Below are positions 1 to 9,300 of a stretch of 44,840 bases of DNA, in pieces. The stretch lies in contig MHBL01000327.1 in NCBI GenBank assembly GCA_001803235.1, positions 1 to 44,840 on the forward strand, read 5' to 3'. A program made the translations under genes and the position numbers. Within the stretch, counting starts at the first letter, position 1; each line of letters opens with the position of its first letter. The stretch is from Lentisphaerae bacterium RIFOXYA12_64_32 (GTDB lineage: Bacteria; Verrucomicrobiota; Lentisphaeria; Oligosphaerales; YB12-FULL-65-16). Under the pieces are notes generated by a model that did not search any database, had not been told where the DNA came from, and was given only the letters and a program-made list of their open reading frames with translations.

Positions 1-2
1 TG

Positions 3-20
3 GTCCATTGTCCATAGTCC
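3..20. repeat. Heptamer array GTCCATT/GTCCATA/GTCC
   Basis: Two and a half copies of a 7-bp unit at the left edge of the window. The same unit appears in inverse orientation (ATGGACA x3) at 1725-1745, so the two arrays bracket the PQQ-propeller gene. The array may continue outside the window. Confidence 0.5.
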
Positions 21-93
21 AGAATTGCGGGGGAACTTGTGGCGGACGAGCACTAGTGTCCCCGGGCGCACTAGCCTGATCTATTCATGAACC

Positions 94-230
94 ACAGATG
101 CACGCAGATCATCGCAGATGCATGTATCTAATTATGAAGGTGTTGTGGCCTCAGAAAAGGAAGGGCGGCCCAAGTCGCTGTCGCCCGAGCCAGGAGAATA
201 CCATCTGTGCTCATCTGCGCCAATCTGCGG
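94..230. repeat. Inverted pair of decamer arrays (GCAGATNNAC)
   Basis: The left arm 94-123 holds three 10-bp units (ACAGATGCAC, GCAGATCATC, GCAGATGCAT). The right arm 201-230 holds three units of the same consensus on the opposite strand (CCGCAGATTG, GCGCAGATGA, GCACAGATGG). The spacer of about 77 bp shows no gene. A four-unit array of the same decamer lies at 15318-15357. Positions 1-251 otherwise show nothing coding. Confidence 0.7.
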
Positions 231-251
231 TTCGCTCGTGAATCATCCAGG

Positions 252-1682
252 CTAGCCGTGGGTTCCTGGGGGCAGGGCGTGCTGATTCTGCTGATCTCCC
301 GAGCGGTGGGACAACCGGGCGCGAACCGCGCTGACGACGCACAGTGCGCTCGCGGCGAGCGCGAGCCAGGCGGTCAGTTGGCAGACGCGGGTTGGCCAAC
401 GGGTCAGGAGGAAGACGTGGTACCAGAGGAAGGTGAAGCCGGCGATGAACAGCATCAGGGTCACCCACTCGAGGCGGGCGCGCAACGGGCACTCCGGTGT
501 GGCCAGTGAAGGATGCCAGTGGGCACGGAACTTGATGAGCCAGCCCAGGAGAAGCGCCAGGCAGAGTGAAGGCATGAGCCACTCTCCGATCTCGGGGAGA
601 CGCCGGCGGTCTCCGATGGCGACCGGCGGTGCGGCCACGTCGGCGGGCGGTTGGGTGGGCGTCTGTGCCTTGTCCTCGCGCATGGCGACGAGCACGCGGT
701 CACCGGCAATGGTCGGCCACGGCAGCACGCGGCATCCAGTGTTGAACTCCCATGCGACCTTGCCGGTGTCCCAGTGCAGTGCGAAGAGGCGTTGTTCGGA
801 GGAGACCACGAGCAAGTCGCGGTCCCGGCCGGCGAGGCTGAGGCAGAATCCGCCCTGCGCCGGGCGTTGGCGCGGCAGAGTTGTCTGCCAGATTTTCTCC
901 GCGGTCCGGGCCGACAAGGCGAAGACGACTTGATCGTGCTCGACGAGCAAAGTTTCCGCGTCGGCGCCGAGGACCCACGGGACGATTTCCGGGGCGGCGT
1001 CGGGGTTGAGATCATCCGCGCTCAGTTGCCAGACGACGTAGCCGCGACTCAGGCCGTACGCCAGGAGAAAAGGGGCTTGTGGTTTGGGCGGTTTCGAGGG
1101 GACATGCTGCATCAGTGCCAGATCGGCGTAGATGCGCAGGTCGGTGACTCTGGGGAGCAGCCGGAGGTAGTGCGATGTGCCGCCGCTCTTGTACCTGAGG
1201 CTGACGAGGGGCAGGCGGTCGTAGATGAACTCCCGGCCTTTGTTGTCCACCAGGTTGCGCGGGAGCACCGTGAGGGGGTCGATAAAGGCACTGTCCGCTG
1301 CTTGCGGAATTCGGCTTGAGTCGAGGACATGTCCGGTCGCCAGGTCGATGGCGTAGGTGTGGAGGTTTCCCAGGGCTTTTGCGTCCCGCTTCGGGATAGA
1401 CGGTGCAGTCTCGGGGAACGCCGTGGAACGGAAGTACCAGGTTCCGGGGTCGCACTGGGTATCGTCGACCAGCACAGTGTCGCCGTGGACACGGATCCAC
1501 GGGGGGTGCAACGGACCAGGGGCGGCCGTCCACAGGATCTGACCCGTGTCGCGATCCAGGCAGACGATCTTGTGGTCGGGGGGGGGCGGGGTTGCGGGGC
1601 TCGCTTTCTCAGGGGACGACACGGCCACGCCTGCCCACAGCAACAGGGCGGCGGCGACCAGAAATGTGTGTCGGAATAGCAT
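252..1682 (-). CDS. PQQ-like beta-propeller membrane protein
   Basis: A 476-residue protein of unknown precise role. It opens with a signal-like hydrophobic stretch (MLFRHTFLVAAALLLWAG), followed by PQQ/quinoprotein-type propeller repeats recognisable as CLDRDTGQILW, YAIDLATGHVL, FALSARTAEKIW and FALHWDTGKVAWEF. These give at least four blades. About 100 C-terminal residues contain three hydrophobic helices, so the propeller is probably displayed outside the cytoplasm on a membrane anchor. I chose the ATG at 1682 because it gives a clean signal peptide; an ATG at 1739 would add 19 residues encoded by the heptamer repeat. A run of nine C on the coding strand (1586-1578) encodes part of a Thr-Pro-rich stretch just after the signal. 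There is no catalytic motif, so binding or scaffolding is more likely than PQQ enzymology. Confidence 0.75.
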   Translation of the reverse strand: MLFRHTFLVAAALLLWAGVAVSSPEKASPATPPPPDHKIVCLDRDTGQILWTAAPGPLHPPWIRVHGDTVLVDDTQCDPGTWYFRSTAFPETAPSIPKRDAKALGNLHTYAIDLATGHVLDSSRIPQAADSAFIDPLTVLPRNLVDNKGREFIYDRLPLVSLRYKSGGTSHYLRLLPRVTDLRIYADLALMQHVPSKPPKPQAPFLLAYGLSRGYVVWQLSADDLNPDAAPEIVPWVLGADAETLLVEHDQVVFALSARTAEKIWQTTLPRQRPAQGGFCLSLAGRDRDLLVVSSEQRLFALHWDTGKVAWEFNTGCRVLPWPTIAGDRVLVAMREDKAQTPTQPPADVAAPPVAIGDRRRLPEIGEWLMPSLCLALLLGWLIKFRAHWHPSLATPECPLRARLEWVTLMLFIAGFTFLWYHVFLLTRWPTRVCQLTAWLALAASALCVVSAVRARLSHRSGDQQNQHALPPGTHG

Positions 1683-1724
1683 GGTTCGGTATCGGGAGCC
1701 GGCGTTACGGGCGACAACAGAATA

Positions 1725-1745
1725 ATGGACAATGGACAATGGACT
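1725..1745. repeat. Heptamer array ATGGACA x3
   Basis: ATGGACA, ATGGACA, ATGGACT in tandem, in the leader of the PQQ-propeller gene about 42 nt upstream of its preferred start. It is the inverse of the array at 3-20. Confidence 0.6.
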
Positions 1746-1777
1746 TGGGGGTTTGTCAACCGCGGGGATGGGTGACC

Positions 1778-1930
1778 CAGGGCTGTTTCAAGATTTGGCG
1801 CCGCGTCTCGGAAGGCCACGCATCCGCGCACACCAAGTAGGGGCGGCCTGTCCTCAGGTCGCCCCCCGGCGTGGGGACACGCCGGGGGTACTCACCGCAC
1901 GCGACAGTCGCGAATCTTGAAACAGCCTTG
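1778..1930. mobile_element. MITE-like element, copy 1, with 9-bp target duplication
   Basis: A 153-bp non-coding element. Its left end CAGGGCTGTTTCAAGAT matches the inverted right end with one mismatch. It is flanked by the perfect 9-bp direct repeat TGGGTGACC (1769-1777 and 1931-1939), the footprint of transposition. Inside are a GC-rich hairpin (GGCGTG-GGGA-CACGCC) and a second hairpin around GGGGCGGCCTG. It has no transposase. A second copy lies at 42292-42456. Nine-bp duplications are common for IS1, IS4 and IS903-type elements, so an element of one of those types may mobilise it; that is inference. Confidence 0.85.
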
Positions 1931-2019
1931 TGGGTGACCACAGGGGAACCAAGACCGTCTGAAGTCGGGAATGCGAGCGGGGCAGACGGTCTGTCAAAGT
2001 GCGCACGCAGGCTCCGAAC

Positions 2020-5000
2020 TCACCGGTACACCTTGGTGACCCAGGCGCGCAGTTGGAACTCCGTGGGGGCGGGGTCTGCGAGGCCGATCTGGATGTGATT
2101 CGGGCCGGGGCGCAGCATGGGCGGTGTGCCGTCGAGGATGACGTCCTTGGGTTCCTTGCTGCCGACGGCGAACAGTTTGCAGTCCTTGCCCTGGCGGAAG
2201 AGCAGTCGGTCGCCCGCGCCTAGGGCTACGGGGAAGACAAGCTTCTGCTCCGCGATGCTGACGGACGGGTTCAGGATGCGCGCCGCGTCGCGGAGCCCAC
2301 GGATATCGTCGAGGCAGCAACGGACGGTTTTACCGGCCGGGATATTGTTATAGAAGATGATGAGGTACTCGACCTTGGCGGTGTCCAAGGCCGCGTTGGG
2401 GAGCGGGAATTCGGCGTACTTCCAGCCGTTGAAGTCGACGGTGGTGTTCATGTTGTGCCACTTGCCGGCCACGTCGCGCAGTTGGAGGTAAAGGACTTCG
2501 CCCTGTCCGTCGCCGTGGACCCAGAACCCGATGTTGCCGCAGGGCGAGAGGTCGAGCGGGGGCGCGAACCGCCTGCCGCGCGCGGACCAGCCGTTGGGGT
2601 TGACGCTGGTGGCTGTGTAGCAGGCGCTGGACGTGCCGACCTTGACCGGGTCGGTGCTGAGTTCGAGGTTGTGCGTGACGCCGGGTGCCGCGGGCGCCCC
2701 TGCGCCGGCCGCGGAAACCACGTACTTGGCGTATTGGTTCTCCGGGCTATCGGCAAAGCCGTCCAGGCTGTCAAACGTCTCGATGGAGACGGTGTTCGGG
2801 TTGTCGTAGGCCTTGCCGCCGTCGGCGACCCGGTCCACGACCAGTTCCAGTTCCAGCATTGCGTCTTTGCTGTCAGACCGGCAGATGACATCCCACTCGT
2901 TCTGCACGCCGTCGAGCGCGTGGATGGTGCGCAGTTCGTCATCCTCGCGCTGGAGGAAATCCCACTTGACCTGGTCGTCGGGGTTGCGGCCGCGCAAGAT
3001 GTCGCCCTGGGTGATGACGGAGACGTAGGCGCGGGGGTTGACCCCGGGTTCCGCCTCGCAGGTGAAGTGGATGTCGTTGTCGCCGGGTTCGAGCAATGGC
3101 CCATCGCCTTGCGGCTTGACCTCGGCGACCAGACCGCCCTTGGCGTCGTAGAGCTTGCAGTCGGCGGGCGAGTGGAACTCGAGGTAGGCGCCGCTCTCGA
3201 TCTCGACCGGAAAGGTGATGGTCTTGCCGTTGGCCGTGATGGTCGGGTTGCGCAGCTTTGCCTTGACGGTCGGTATGGCCTTGATCGGGCTGAGGTAGCA
3301 GGTGGTCGTGCCCTTGGCCGGCACGTTGTTGCAGAACAGGCTGAAGGTCTCGATTTTCGGGAAGTGAAGGTGGCAACGGTAAGTGGCGTAGCCGCCGCCG
3401 TAGGGCCAGGAGTAGTCCGCGTAGCGCTCGCCTTCGCGTTCGACCAGCTCGACGTAGCGCCAGCCGGTGAAATCGACGATGATGTAGCGGTCGGCGATGG
3501 CGCCCCACGAGATGCTGTACGGGTCGGTCATCTGCAGGTTCAGCACTTCGCCTTTGCCGTCGCCGTAGACCCAGACGCCGAGGGCTTGGTGTTTGCTCAG
3601 GTCCAGGGTTGGATCGCACGTGCGCCGGAACTTGGACCACGACCGCACCGGCGTGTCCATTGTGCTGGAGACGGTGTAGCAGCCGCTGACGGTGCCGACC
3701 TTGACCTGGGCGGTGGACGGCTCGAGCGTCGCCGTGATGCCCGGCTGCGCGGCCCGCTCGGGGAAGTCTTTCGGGTCGGTAAAATCGGTCAGGATGACAT
3801 TGTCGGGCGCATCGTAGGGTCCGGCGGACATGAGCGCCTCGATGCGGAGTTGCAGCGGCTGGCGGCTGAACCTGTTCTTGGTCTTCCATGTGTTGCTCCA
3901 ACCGTCGAGGCCGGCGACCTTGTGCCGGTCATACTCGATGGGGCGGAAGACCCACTCGCCATCCGGGGTCTGCAACAGCGTGTACTCGGCGCCCGGCACG
4001 TGCAGTTTGTCTTTGATTTCGTTCGTGAAGTAGTTGGCCTGGCGCAGGTTCTCATAGCGCTTCATGACCGCGGCCAGACGCGGCAACGCGGGGACTTTGT
4101 AGAGGCTGGCGGGGGTGATGCCCATGATCGAGAGCCCGCACTCGTTGCCGATGCACTTGCCGCAGAGGTACTCGATATCGTCCGGGAACGTGGGTTCCTC
4201 CTGCGGGTCGGTCCAGGTCTTGAACGCCCACCAGCCGAGGTGCCCAGGCTGGAACATGCGGCGGTAGCGCGCGTCGATTTGTGCGGCATGCTGGTCAATG
4301 AACCGCTTGTGGCTGCGGTTCGGGTGGTCCCAGGCCTCCATGCGCGAGCGCACGAACCACAGGTGGTGGTGGAACGTGCTCATTTCCATCAGGGCCGGTT
4401 TGTTCAGGCGCTTGCAGATCTCGAAGACGAACTTTGAGCCGTAGTGCCAGGCGTTCGGGCCGCCGGCCAGGATATCCTCGCCGTCCAGGGCGTCGAGGTA
4501 GATCATGTCGAACCCGCAGTCGTTGAACATCTCGGCCGTCTTGGCGGCCACGTCGGTCAGCAGCGTCGAGTCGGCGTCGGGAGTGAAGAGGCCGAAGCAC
4601 TCCTTGAGGTGCGCGACCTTGGCGTTTTTGGCGTGCGCCACGGCTTCTGTGCCCCACGCGCCGCGTTTGCACTGGGTGAAGGCAAAGGGCGGCGCCTTGG
4701 CGATGTCGCTGTAGGTGATCAGTTCGTCGTCGATCTGCAGGGTCACGCTGTTGCGCACCGCGCCCCCGGCGATGGCGGACATCTTCTCGGTGGTTTCCAC
4801 GACCGGCACCGTAGCGGTGTCGGCCGTCATGTCCTCGGCCAGAGTGAAGAACGCGTCCTTACCCAGGCGCGGGTCGGGAACGGGCGTGACCCACGGGCAG
4901 GTCTTGGCGATGAAGAAGGCGTAGGTGTGCAGGCCGGCGGCGATGCCGGCGGCATGGAGTCTGTCGATGACGGCTTTGAAGCTGGCCTTGCCCTTGGGAT

Positions 5001-5820
5001 ACAGTGTGGGGTTGGGTTCGCAGTCACCGAAGCGGAACGAGTGGCCGCCGTGGAAATCGATCTGCGTGACGCCGAGGCGCTGGCAGAGCCGGACCCAGTC
5101 GTCCACGTTGTCCTCGGACATCTGGCCGGTGTCGAACAGGTACGAGCCGTAATTGATCGGCGCGTCCATGGCCCAGGGGCCGCCGAGCGGGGAGTGCGGC
5201 AGGTCCGGGGCGGCGCTGACGACCGTCTGCAGCGTCGGGCGCAGTTCAGCGGTGGGGCAGCCGACGATGGCGACCTTGGCGCCGGCAAGGCCGAAGCGCG
5301 GGTAGCAGAGGGCTTGGAGCAGGCGGTTCGGGCCGGGGATTTCCGGCACGTTTGTCTGAAGGTTGAGCGACACGGCACAGCCGGCGAACGGCTCGTCCAA
5401 CTGGCCTTTCACCGAGAGTGGAATGTACACGAACTGCAGCGACTCGATCTGCTCGTTGCTGACCGACTCGACCGTGAACACGAGGTAGCGCTTTTCCATC
5501 TTGACGCTGACAACGGCCTCGATGCCGGGCTCGGCGAACTGCAGTTTCAGGCGCTCCTCGGCAAAGGATGCCGTCGTGGCGGGGAAGCGTTTGCCGCCCT
5601 GCTGGACCCAGGCGCAGGGCGAGCCGGGAGTGGCGATGTCCGTGCCCGTACGCGGGTCGGAGAAATGGAGGTTCTTGCCGTCGGCGCCGATCTCGTACCG
5701 CAGGCAGTCGTTTTCCAGCTTCATGGCGGCCTCCGGAATGGTCTGGGCAGAACAGGTCAGGTGTGCGGCAAGAACCGCGGCAAGAGGAACAAACCAGGGG
5801 GCGGCAGGCCTTGGGTCCAT
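2020..5820 (-). CDS. Secreted TIM-barrel glycosidase-like protein with two binding domains
   Basis: A very large exported protein (1266 residues). The ATG at 5820 is chosen because it follows a GGAG ribosome site and opens a signal peptide ending CSA-Q near residue 28; an ATG at 5889 would bury it. Residues about 210-560 look like a (beta/alpha)8 glycosidase: DFHGGHSF, then VIDRLHAAGIAAGLHTY, then the strand DMIYLDALDG (D443 and D446 are candidate nucleophile or acid residues), and a later EMSTFHHH motif. This order recalls clan GH-D/GH31-type alpha-glycosidases, but I cannot name a family. Two related beta-sandwich domains follow (about 676-830 and 1007-1200). Both contain a KVGT-S-CYT stretch, WVYGDGKGEV or WVHGDGQGEV, and a VDFTGWRY or VDFNGWKY strand, so they arose by duplication and probably bind polysaccharide. 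It stands alone on its strand. Confidence 0.7.
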   Translation of the reverse strand: MDPRPAAPWFVPLAAVLAAHLTCSAQTIPEAAMKLENDCLRYEIGADGKNLHFSDPRTGTDIATPGSPCAWVQQGGKRFPATTASFAEERLKLQFAEPGIEAVVSVKMEKRYLVFTVESVSNEQIESLQFVYIPLSVKGQLDEPFAGCAVSLNLQTNVPEIPGPNRLLQALCYPRFGLAGAKVAIVGCPTAELRPTLQTVVSAAPDLPHSPLGGPWAMDAPINYGSYLFDTGQMSEDNVDDWVRLCQRLGVTQIDFHGGHSFRFGDCEPNPTLYPKGKASFKAVIDRLHAAGIAAGLHTYAFFIAKTCPWVTPVPDPRLGKDAFFTLAEDMTADTATVPVVETTEKMSAIAGGAVRNSVTLQIDDELITYSDIAKAPPFAFTQCKRGAWGTEAVAHAKNAKVAHLKECFGLFTPDADSTLLTDVAAKTAEMFNDCGFDMIYLDALDGEDILAGGPNAWHYGSKFVFEICKRLNKPALMEMSTFHHHLWFVRSRMEAWDHPNRSHKRFIDQHAAQIDARYRRMFQPGHLGWWAFKTWTDPQEEPTFPDDIEYLCGKCIGNECGLSIMGITPASLYKVPALPRLAAVMKRYENLRQANYFTNEIKDKLHVPGAEYTLLQTPDGEWVFRPIEYDRHKVAGLDGWSNTWKTKNRFSRQPLQLRIEALMSAGPYDAPDNVILTDFTDPKDFPERAAQPGITATLEPSTAQVKVGTVSGCYTVSSTMDTPVRSWSKFRRTCDPTLDLSKHQALGVWVYGDGKGEVLNLQMTDPYSISWGAIADRYIIVDFTGWRYVELVEREGERYADYSWPYGGGYATYRCHLHFPKIETFSLFCNNVPAKGTTTCYLSPIKAIPTVKAKLRNPTITANGKTITFPVEIESGAYLEFHSPADCKLYDAKGGLVAEVKPQGDGPLLEPGDNDIHFTCEAEPGVNPRAYVSVITQGDILRGRNPDDQVKWDFLQREDDELRTIHALDGVQNEWDVICRSDSKDAMLELELVVDRVADGGKAYDNPNTVSIETFDSLDGFADSPENQYAKYVVSAAGAGAPAAPGVTHNLELSTDPVKVGTSSACYTATSVNPNGWSARGRRFAPPLDLSPCGNIGFWVHGDGQGEVLYLQLRDVAGKWHNMNTTVDFNGWKYAEFPLPNAALDTAKVEYLIIFYNNIPAGKTVRCCLDDIRGLRDAARILNPSVSIAEQKLVFPVALGAGDRLLFRQGKDCKLFAVGSKEPKDVILDGTPPMLRPGPNHIQIGLADPAPTEFQLRAWVTKVYR

Positions 5821-6306
5821 AGAGTTTCGTCTCCGTTGGGGAACCTGGAAGCGATGAGACAAGGTACCGTCCCGGCCAGGGCGCGTCAAATCCGGCCGAC
5901 GGTTGAACGAGGGTCGGGAAAGAATCCGTCCGATAGAAGCCTTCCATGGCTCTGGGAATTGCAGGTCCGGGGCGCTATATTATCTAAATAAAGGCAGATT
6001 GCGGGTTGGCGTCTGGTCCATGTGACACTTTCGGGACGCGCTCCCGGAGGCCTTAACGTGCTGAACCGCGAGGAATCGTCGGCCCACAACATGGTGAAGT
6101 GGGCCGGCATTCGGATACGAACTTGAATGATCATTTGCCGGAAAGCGCCGGGTGTGTTCCTGGTCGCAGCAGGCCGGACGGGGGGGTATTGCGTCTTGCT
6201 CTTGGGGTTGAGCAGGCCTGGCAAGCGACCGGGGACGAGGTGAGGTCAGTTTGACCCGCCTGGCGTGGCGGCGGCGTGAAACGGCAGAGGTTGGACAGGA
6301 CGGGCC
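5821..6306. other. Divergent intergenic region without an identified gene
   Basis: Lies between the minus-strand glycosidase-like gene and the plus-strand kinase gene, so it should hold both promoters. The only AT-rich island is around 5976-5992 (a TATATTAT core after CCGGGGCG, a context also seen in the promoter at 21558-21587), but no well-spaced -35 box goes with it on either strand. I see no RNA gene and no mobile element. Confidence 0.4.
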
Positions 6307-9300
6307 ATGGCAGCACGAGCTGCAGGCGATTTCCCAGCGGGAACGACGATAGCCGGCTACCGCATCGAGCGCGAGCTCGGGCGCGGTGCCATGGCTGTGG
6401 TCTGTCGCGCCATCCAGTTGAACCTCGAGCGTCCCGTGGCGCTGAAGATTCTCACCGGTGATCTGGCCAAGAACGACGAGTTTGTGGCGCGGTTTTTCAA
6501 TGAGGCCCGTGCCGCGGCTCAGCTTTCGCATCCCAACATTGTCCAGGCGTACGACGCCGGGGTGGCGGACGGGAACATCCACTACTTCGCCATGGAGTAC
6601 GTGGAGGGGGAGACCCTGCTGACGCGGATCCTGCGCGAGGGGTTCCTGCGTCCCTCGGTGGGATTGTGGATTGCCTTGGACATTGGCGACGCGTTGGACT
6701 ACGGCTGGCAGACGCAGCGGCTGACCCACGGCGACATCAAGCCTGAGAACATCATGCTGAACAGCAGCGGCCAGACGAAGCTGGCCGACTTCGGTTTGGC
6801 GAAAGTTGCGGGGCACGATTACGAGGGTTCGGAGATCATGCTGACGCCGCTGTATGCGGCGCCCGAACTGATCCGAGGGCACCGTCCGAAGGAGGACTGC
6901 CGCGCGGACATTTACTCGTTTGGCGCGACCGTGTACCACATGTTCGCCGGGGTCCCGCCGTTCCCGGGTGATGACGCCAAGGTCGTCATGAAGCGGCATT
7001 TGAACGAGCCGCTGACGCCGTTGGAGGAGCGGAACCCGGCCATTTCGAAGAGCATTTCCGATTTTGTCAGCCATCTCCTGGAGAAGAACCCCGACGATCG
7101 TCCCGCGGACTGGCAGGAGGTCAAGCGCAAGCTGAAGCTGCTGGAGCAGGGGCTGAAGGTTGCCAAGAAACTGAAGCACTTCAAGGGCGGGCCGGTTGCG
7201 CAACCGATACTGCTCAAGCCGCCGCGCCCCGCGGGTGCGGCGTCCACCAACGCCGGCACGACGAAGTCGCGGGCTACCGGAACAGCGCGTCGGCGCAACA
7301 CGACCATCATGATCATGTCCGGCGTTGCCGCCGTGTTGTTTGCCTTGCTGCTGTTCCTGGCCTGGCAGATTGTGATGCCGTCGGGTCGTGAACCGCGGCC
7401 GGCGGATACGGCGGCGTTGGATGTCGCTCAGGCCGAATGGGATGAGTTAAGTCTTAAGTTGGCGCGGATCAAGAACCCGGCCGAGTGTGTGGACCTGCTC
7501 AAGGCGTATGCGGCCAAGTACGATGCGGTCCCGGCCGAGTATCGTGAGCGGCTGGATCAATACGAGCAGGCGCTGAAATGGCGTCGGACCGCCGAGGCGG
7601 TGCAGCAGGAACAGGTGAAAGACACGTCTCCCGTGCCGGTCGAGAAACCCAAGGCGGTTCAGCCTCGCCCAACCGAAACCAAGACGAAGCCCAAGCCCTC
7701 CGCGCCTGTGAAGGCGCAGCCTCCGCCTTCACCGCCTGAGAAGGTGCAGGCGGTGGCGGTCGAAGAGCGGCCCGCCAAGTCGGAGGAGGGAGTCGCCAAG
7801 TCGGCCGGCAGTCCACCCGCCGATGTGGCCCGCCAGGACGACTACGTGGACTACATTGCGGAGTTGTCACGCCTGAAGTACAGCCCGGTGCGGAATCTCG
7901 TGCCCCTGATACAGAAAGGGATGCAGTGGCTGGAGAAGTACCCGGAGGACACATCGGAAAATCAGATGGTCAGTTTCGTGGTGAAGACGATGTTGCCCGC
8001 CGTGGGCGAGTTCCAGCCCCGGCTGGTGCAGAAGAAGGACAAGCTGCGGGGAGAACGATTGCCAGGTCGTCTGGTGAAGGATGATGATCGGATCAAGGAC
8101 GTGACGGCGTCGGAGATTCTGTTCGAGAAGCGCACGGAGTATGGCGGGATGACGAGCCGTCGGGTTCCGTGGTCGGCTCTGGACGATCCGCTGTATTTTA
8201 CGTACCTGGGCAAACTGGCGTTTGGCGACGCCTCCGTCCCGGTCGATCAGCAGCGACCCTATTTGGCCGTGCTGCTGCTGTGCCGGGCGTTTCAGGGGTT
8301 TGACGCGGGGTTGGCGGCTGTCTCGGACAGTCCGGAGCGGCGGATGTGGGGCGCGTTGCGGAACGACTTGGAGCGAAACGTCGAGGAGGCCAAGGCTCTT
8401 GTGAGCTGGCGTCAGGCGCAGGCTTGCCTGTCGCGGAAGGAGTATATGCGGGCCGATCGCCTCATTGCGGAACTGAAGTCTGGCCGGACGGGTGTGGCCG
8501 CACGACACAGCGAGGAGATCATCAAGCTAGGCGAACAGTGTGAGTCGTACCTGCCTGCGCGTCAGGCTGCGGACCTGGTCCAGCAGGCCAGGGACAAGTC
8601 GGGTGACGACCCGTCGGCGGCCCTGGTTCTGCTCGGCATCGCCTCGACTCGTTACGGCAACATGGACTTTCCGAACAAGTCAGACATCAGCGGGTTGCTG
8701 GCGAAGGCGGTCGCGGAGTACTCGAAGAACCCGCAGTTGGAGAGTTGGCTGAGCTCCAGTCCGGCGTCCTTCACGCCCTTCGCCAATACGGTGCGCTCTC
8801 CCGGTCCCGGGTTCTGGTTGGCCTATGCCGAAGCCATTGCGGCACGTGCCGATCTGCCGCCGCGTTTTCAGCCTGCGGTGGGCAGCCTCCGTGGTTTGGG
8901 TCTGCTGGACTTGGGCGAGTGGCGGGGGGCGCTGACGCTGCTGGCCACGGACAAGGATTTGGCGGTCGAGAAGTTGCCCGCGGACCTGGGGGCGAGCATC
9001 TGGTTCGGGCGTGGGATGGTCGCCGAGCGTTTCGGGACGAACCTGGTGTCCCCCGCCAGTGTAGTGGGCGGCATCCGGGGCGCGTTTACGACGCAGAAGG
9101 GGGCTTCGCAGGCATACCCCGCGGTGGCGACGGCGGCGTTGCTGTTTGACTATGGTTTGCTGACCGACGTGAGTGACATCGACGTGGGGGAGGGGCTGGC
9201 CTTGGGTGAGGTGCTGAAGATCGAGTGCCCCCCTGCCTATCTGCCCCACAAGAAACGTCTGCTGTTCGCGGCCCTCAGTTGGATGATCGAGAGCGGTCGG

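Noticed and set aside
94..230. CRISPR-like array
   Set aside because: Units are only 10 bp without spacers of 25-40 bp, and no cas genes are present.
2455..4437. 660-codon open frame opposite the glycosidase-like gene
   Set aside because: Antisense shadow of a GC-rich gene: Val/Asp/Gly-rich, no domain, while the minus strand has signal peptide and fold motifs.
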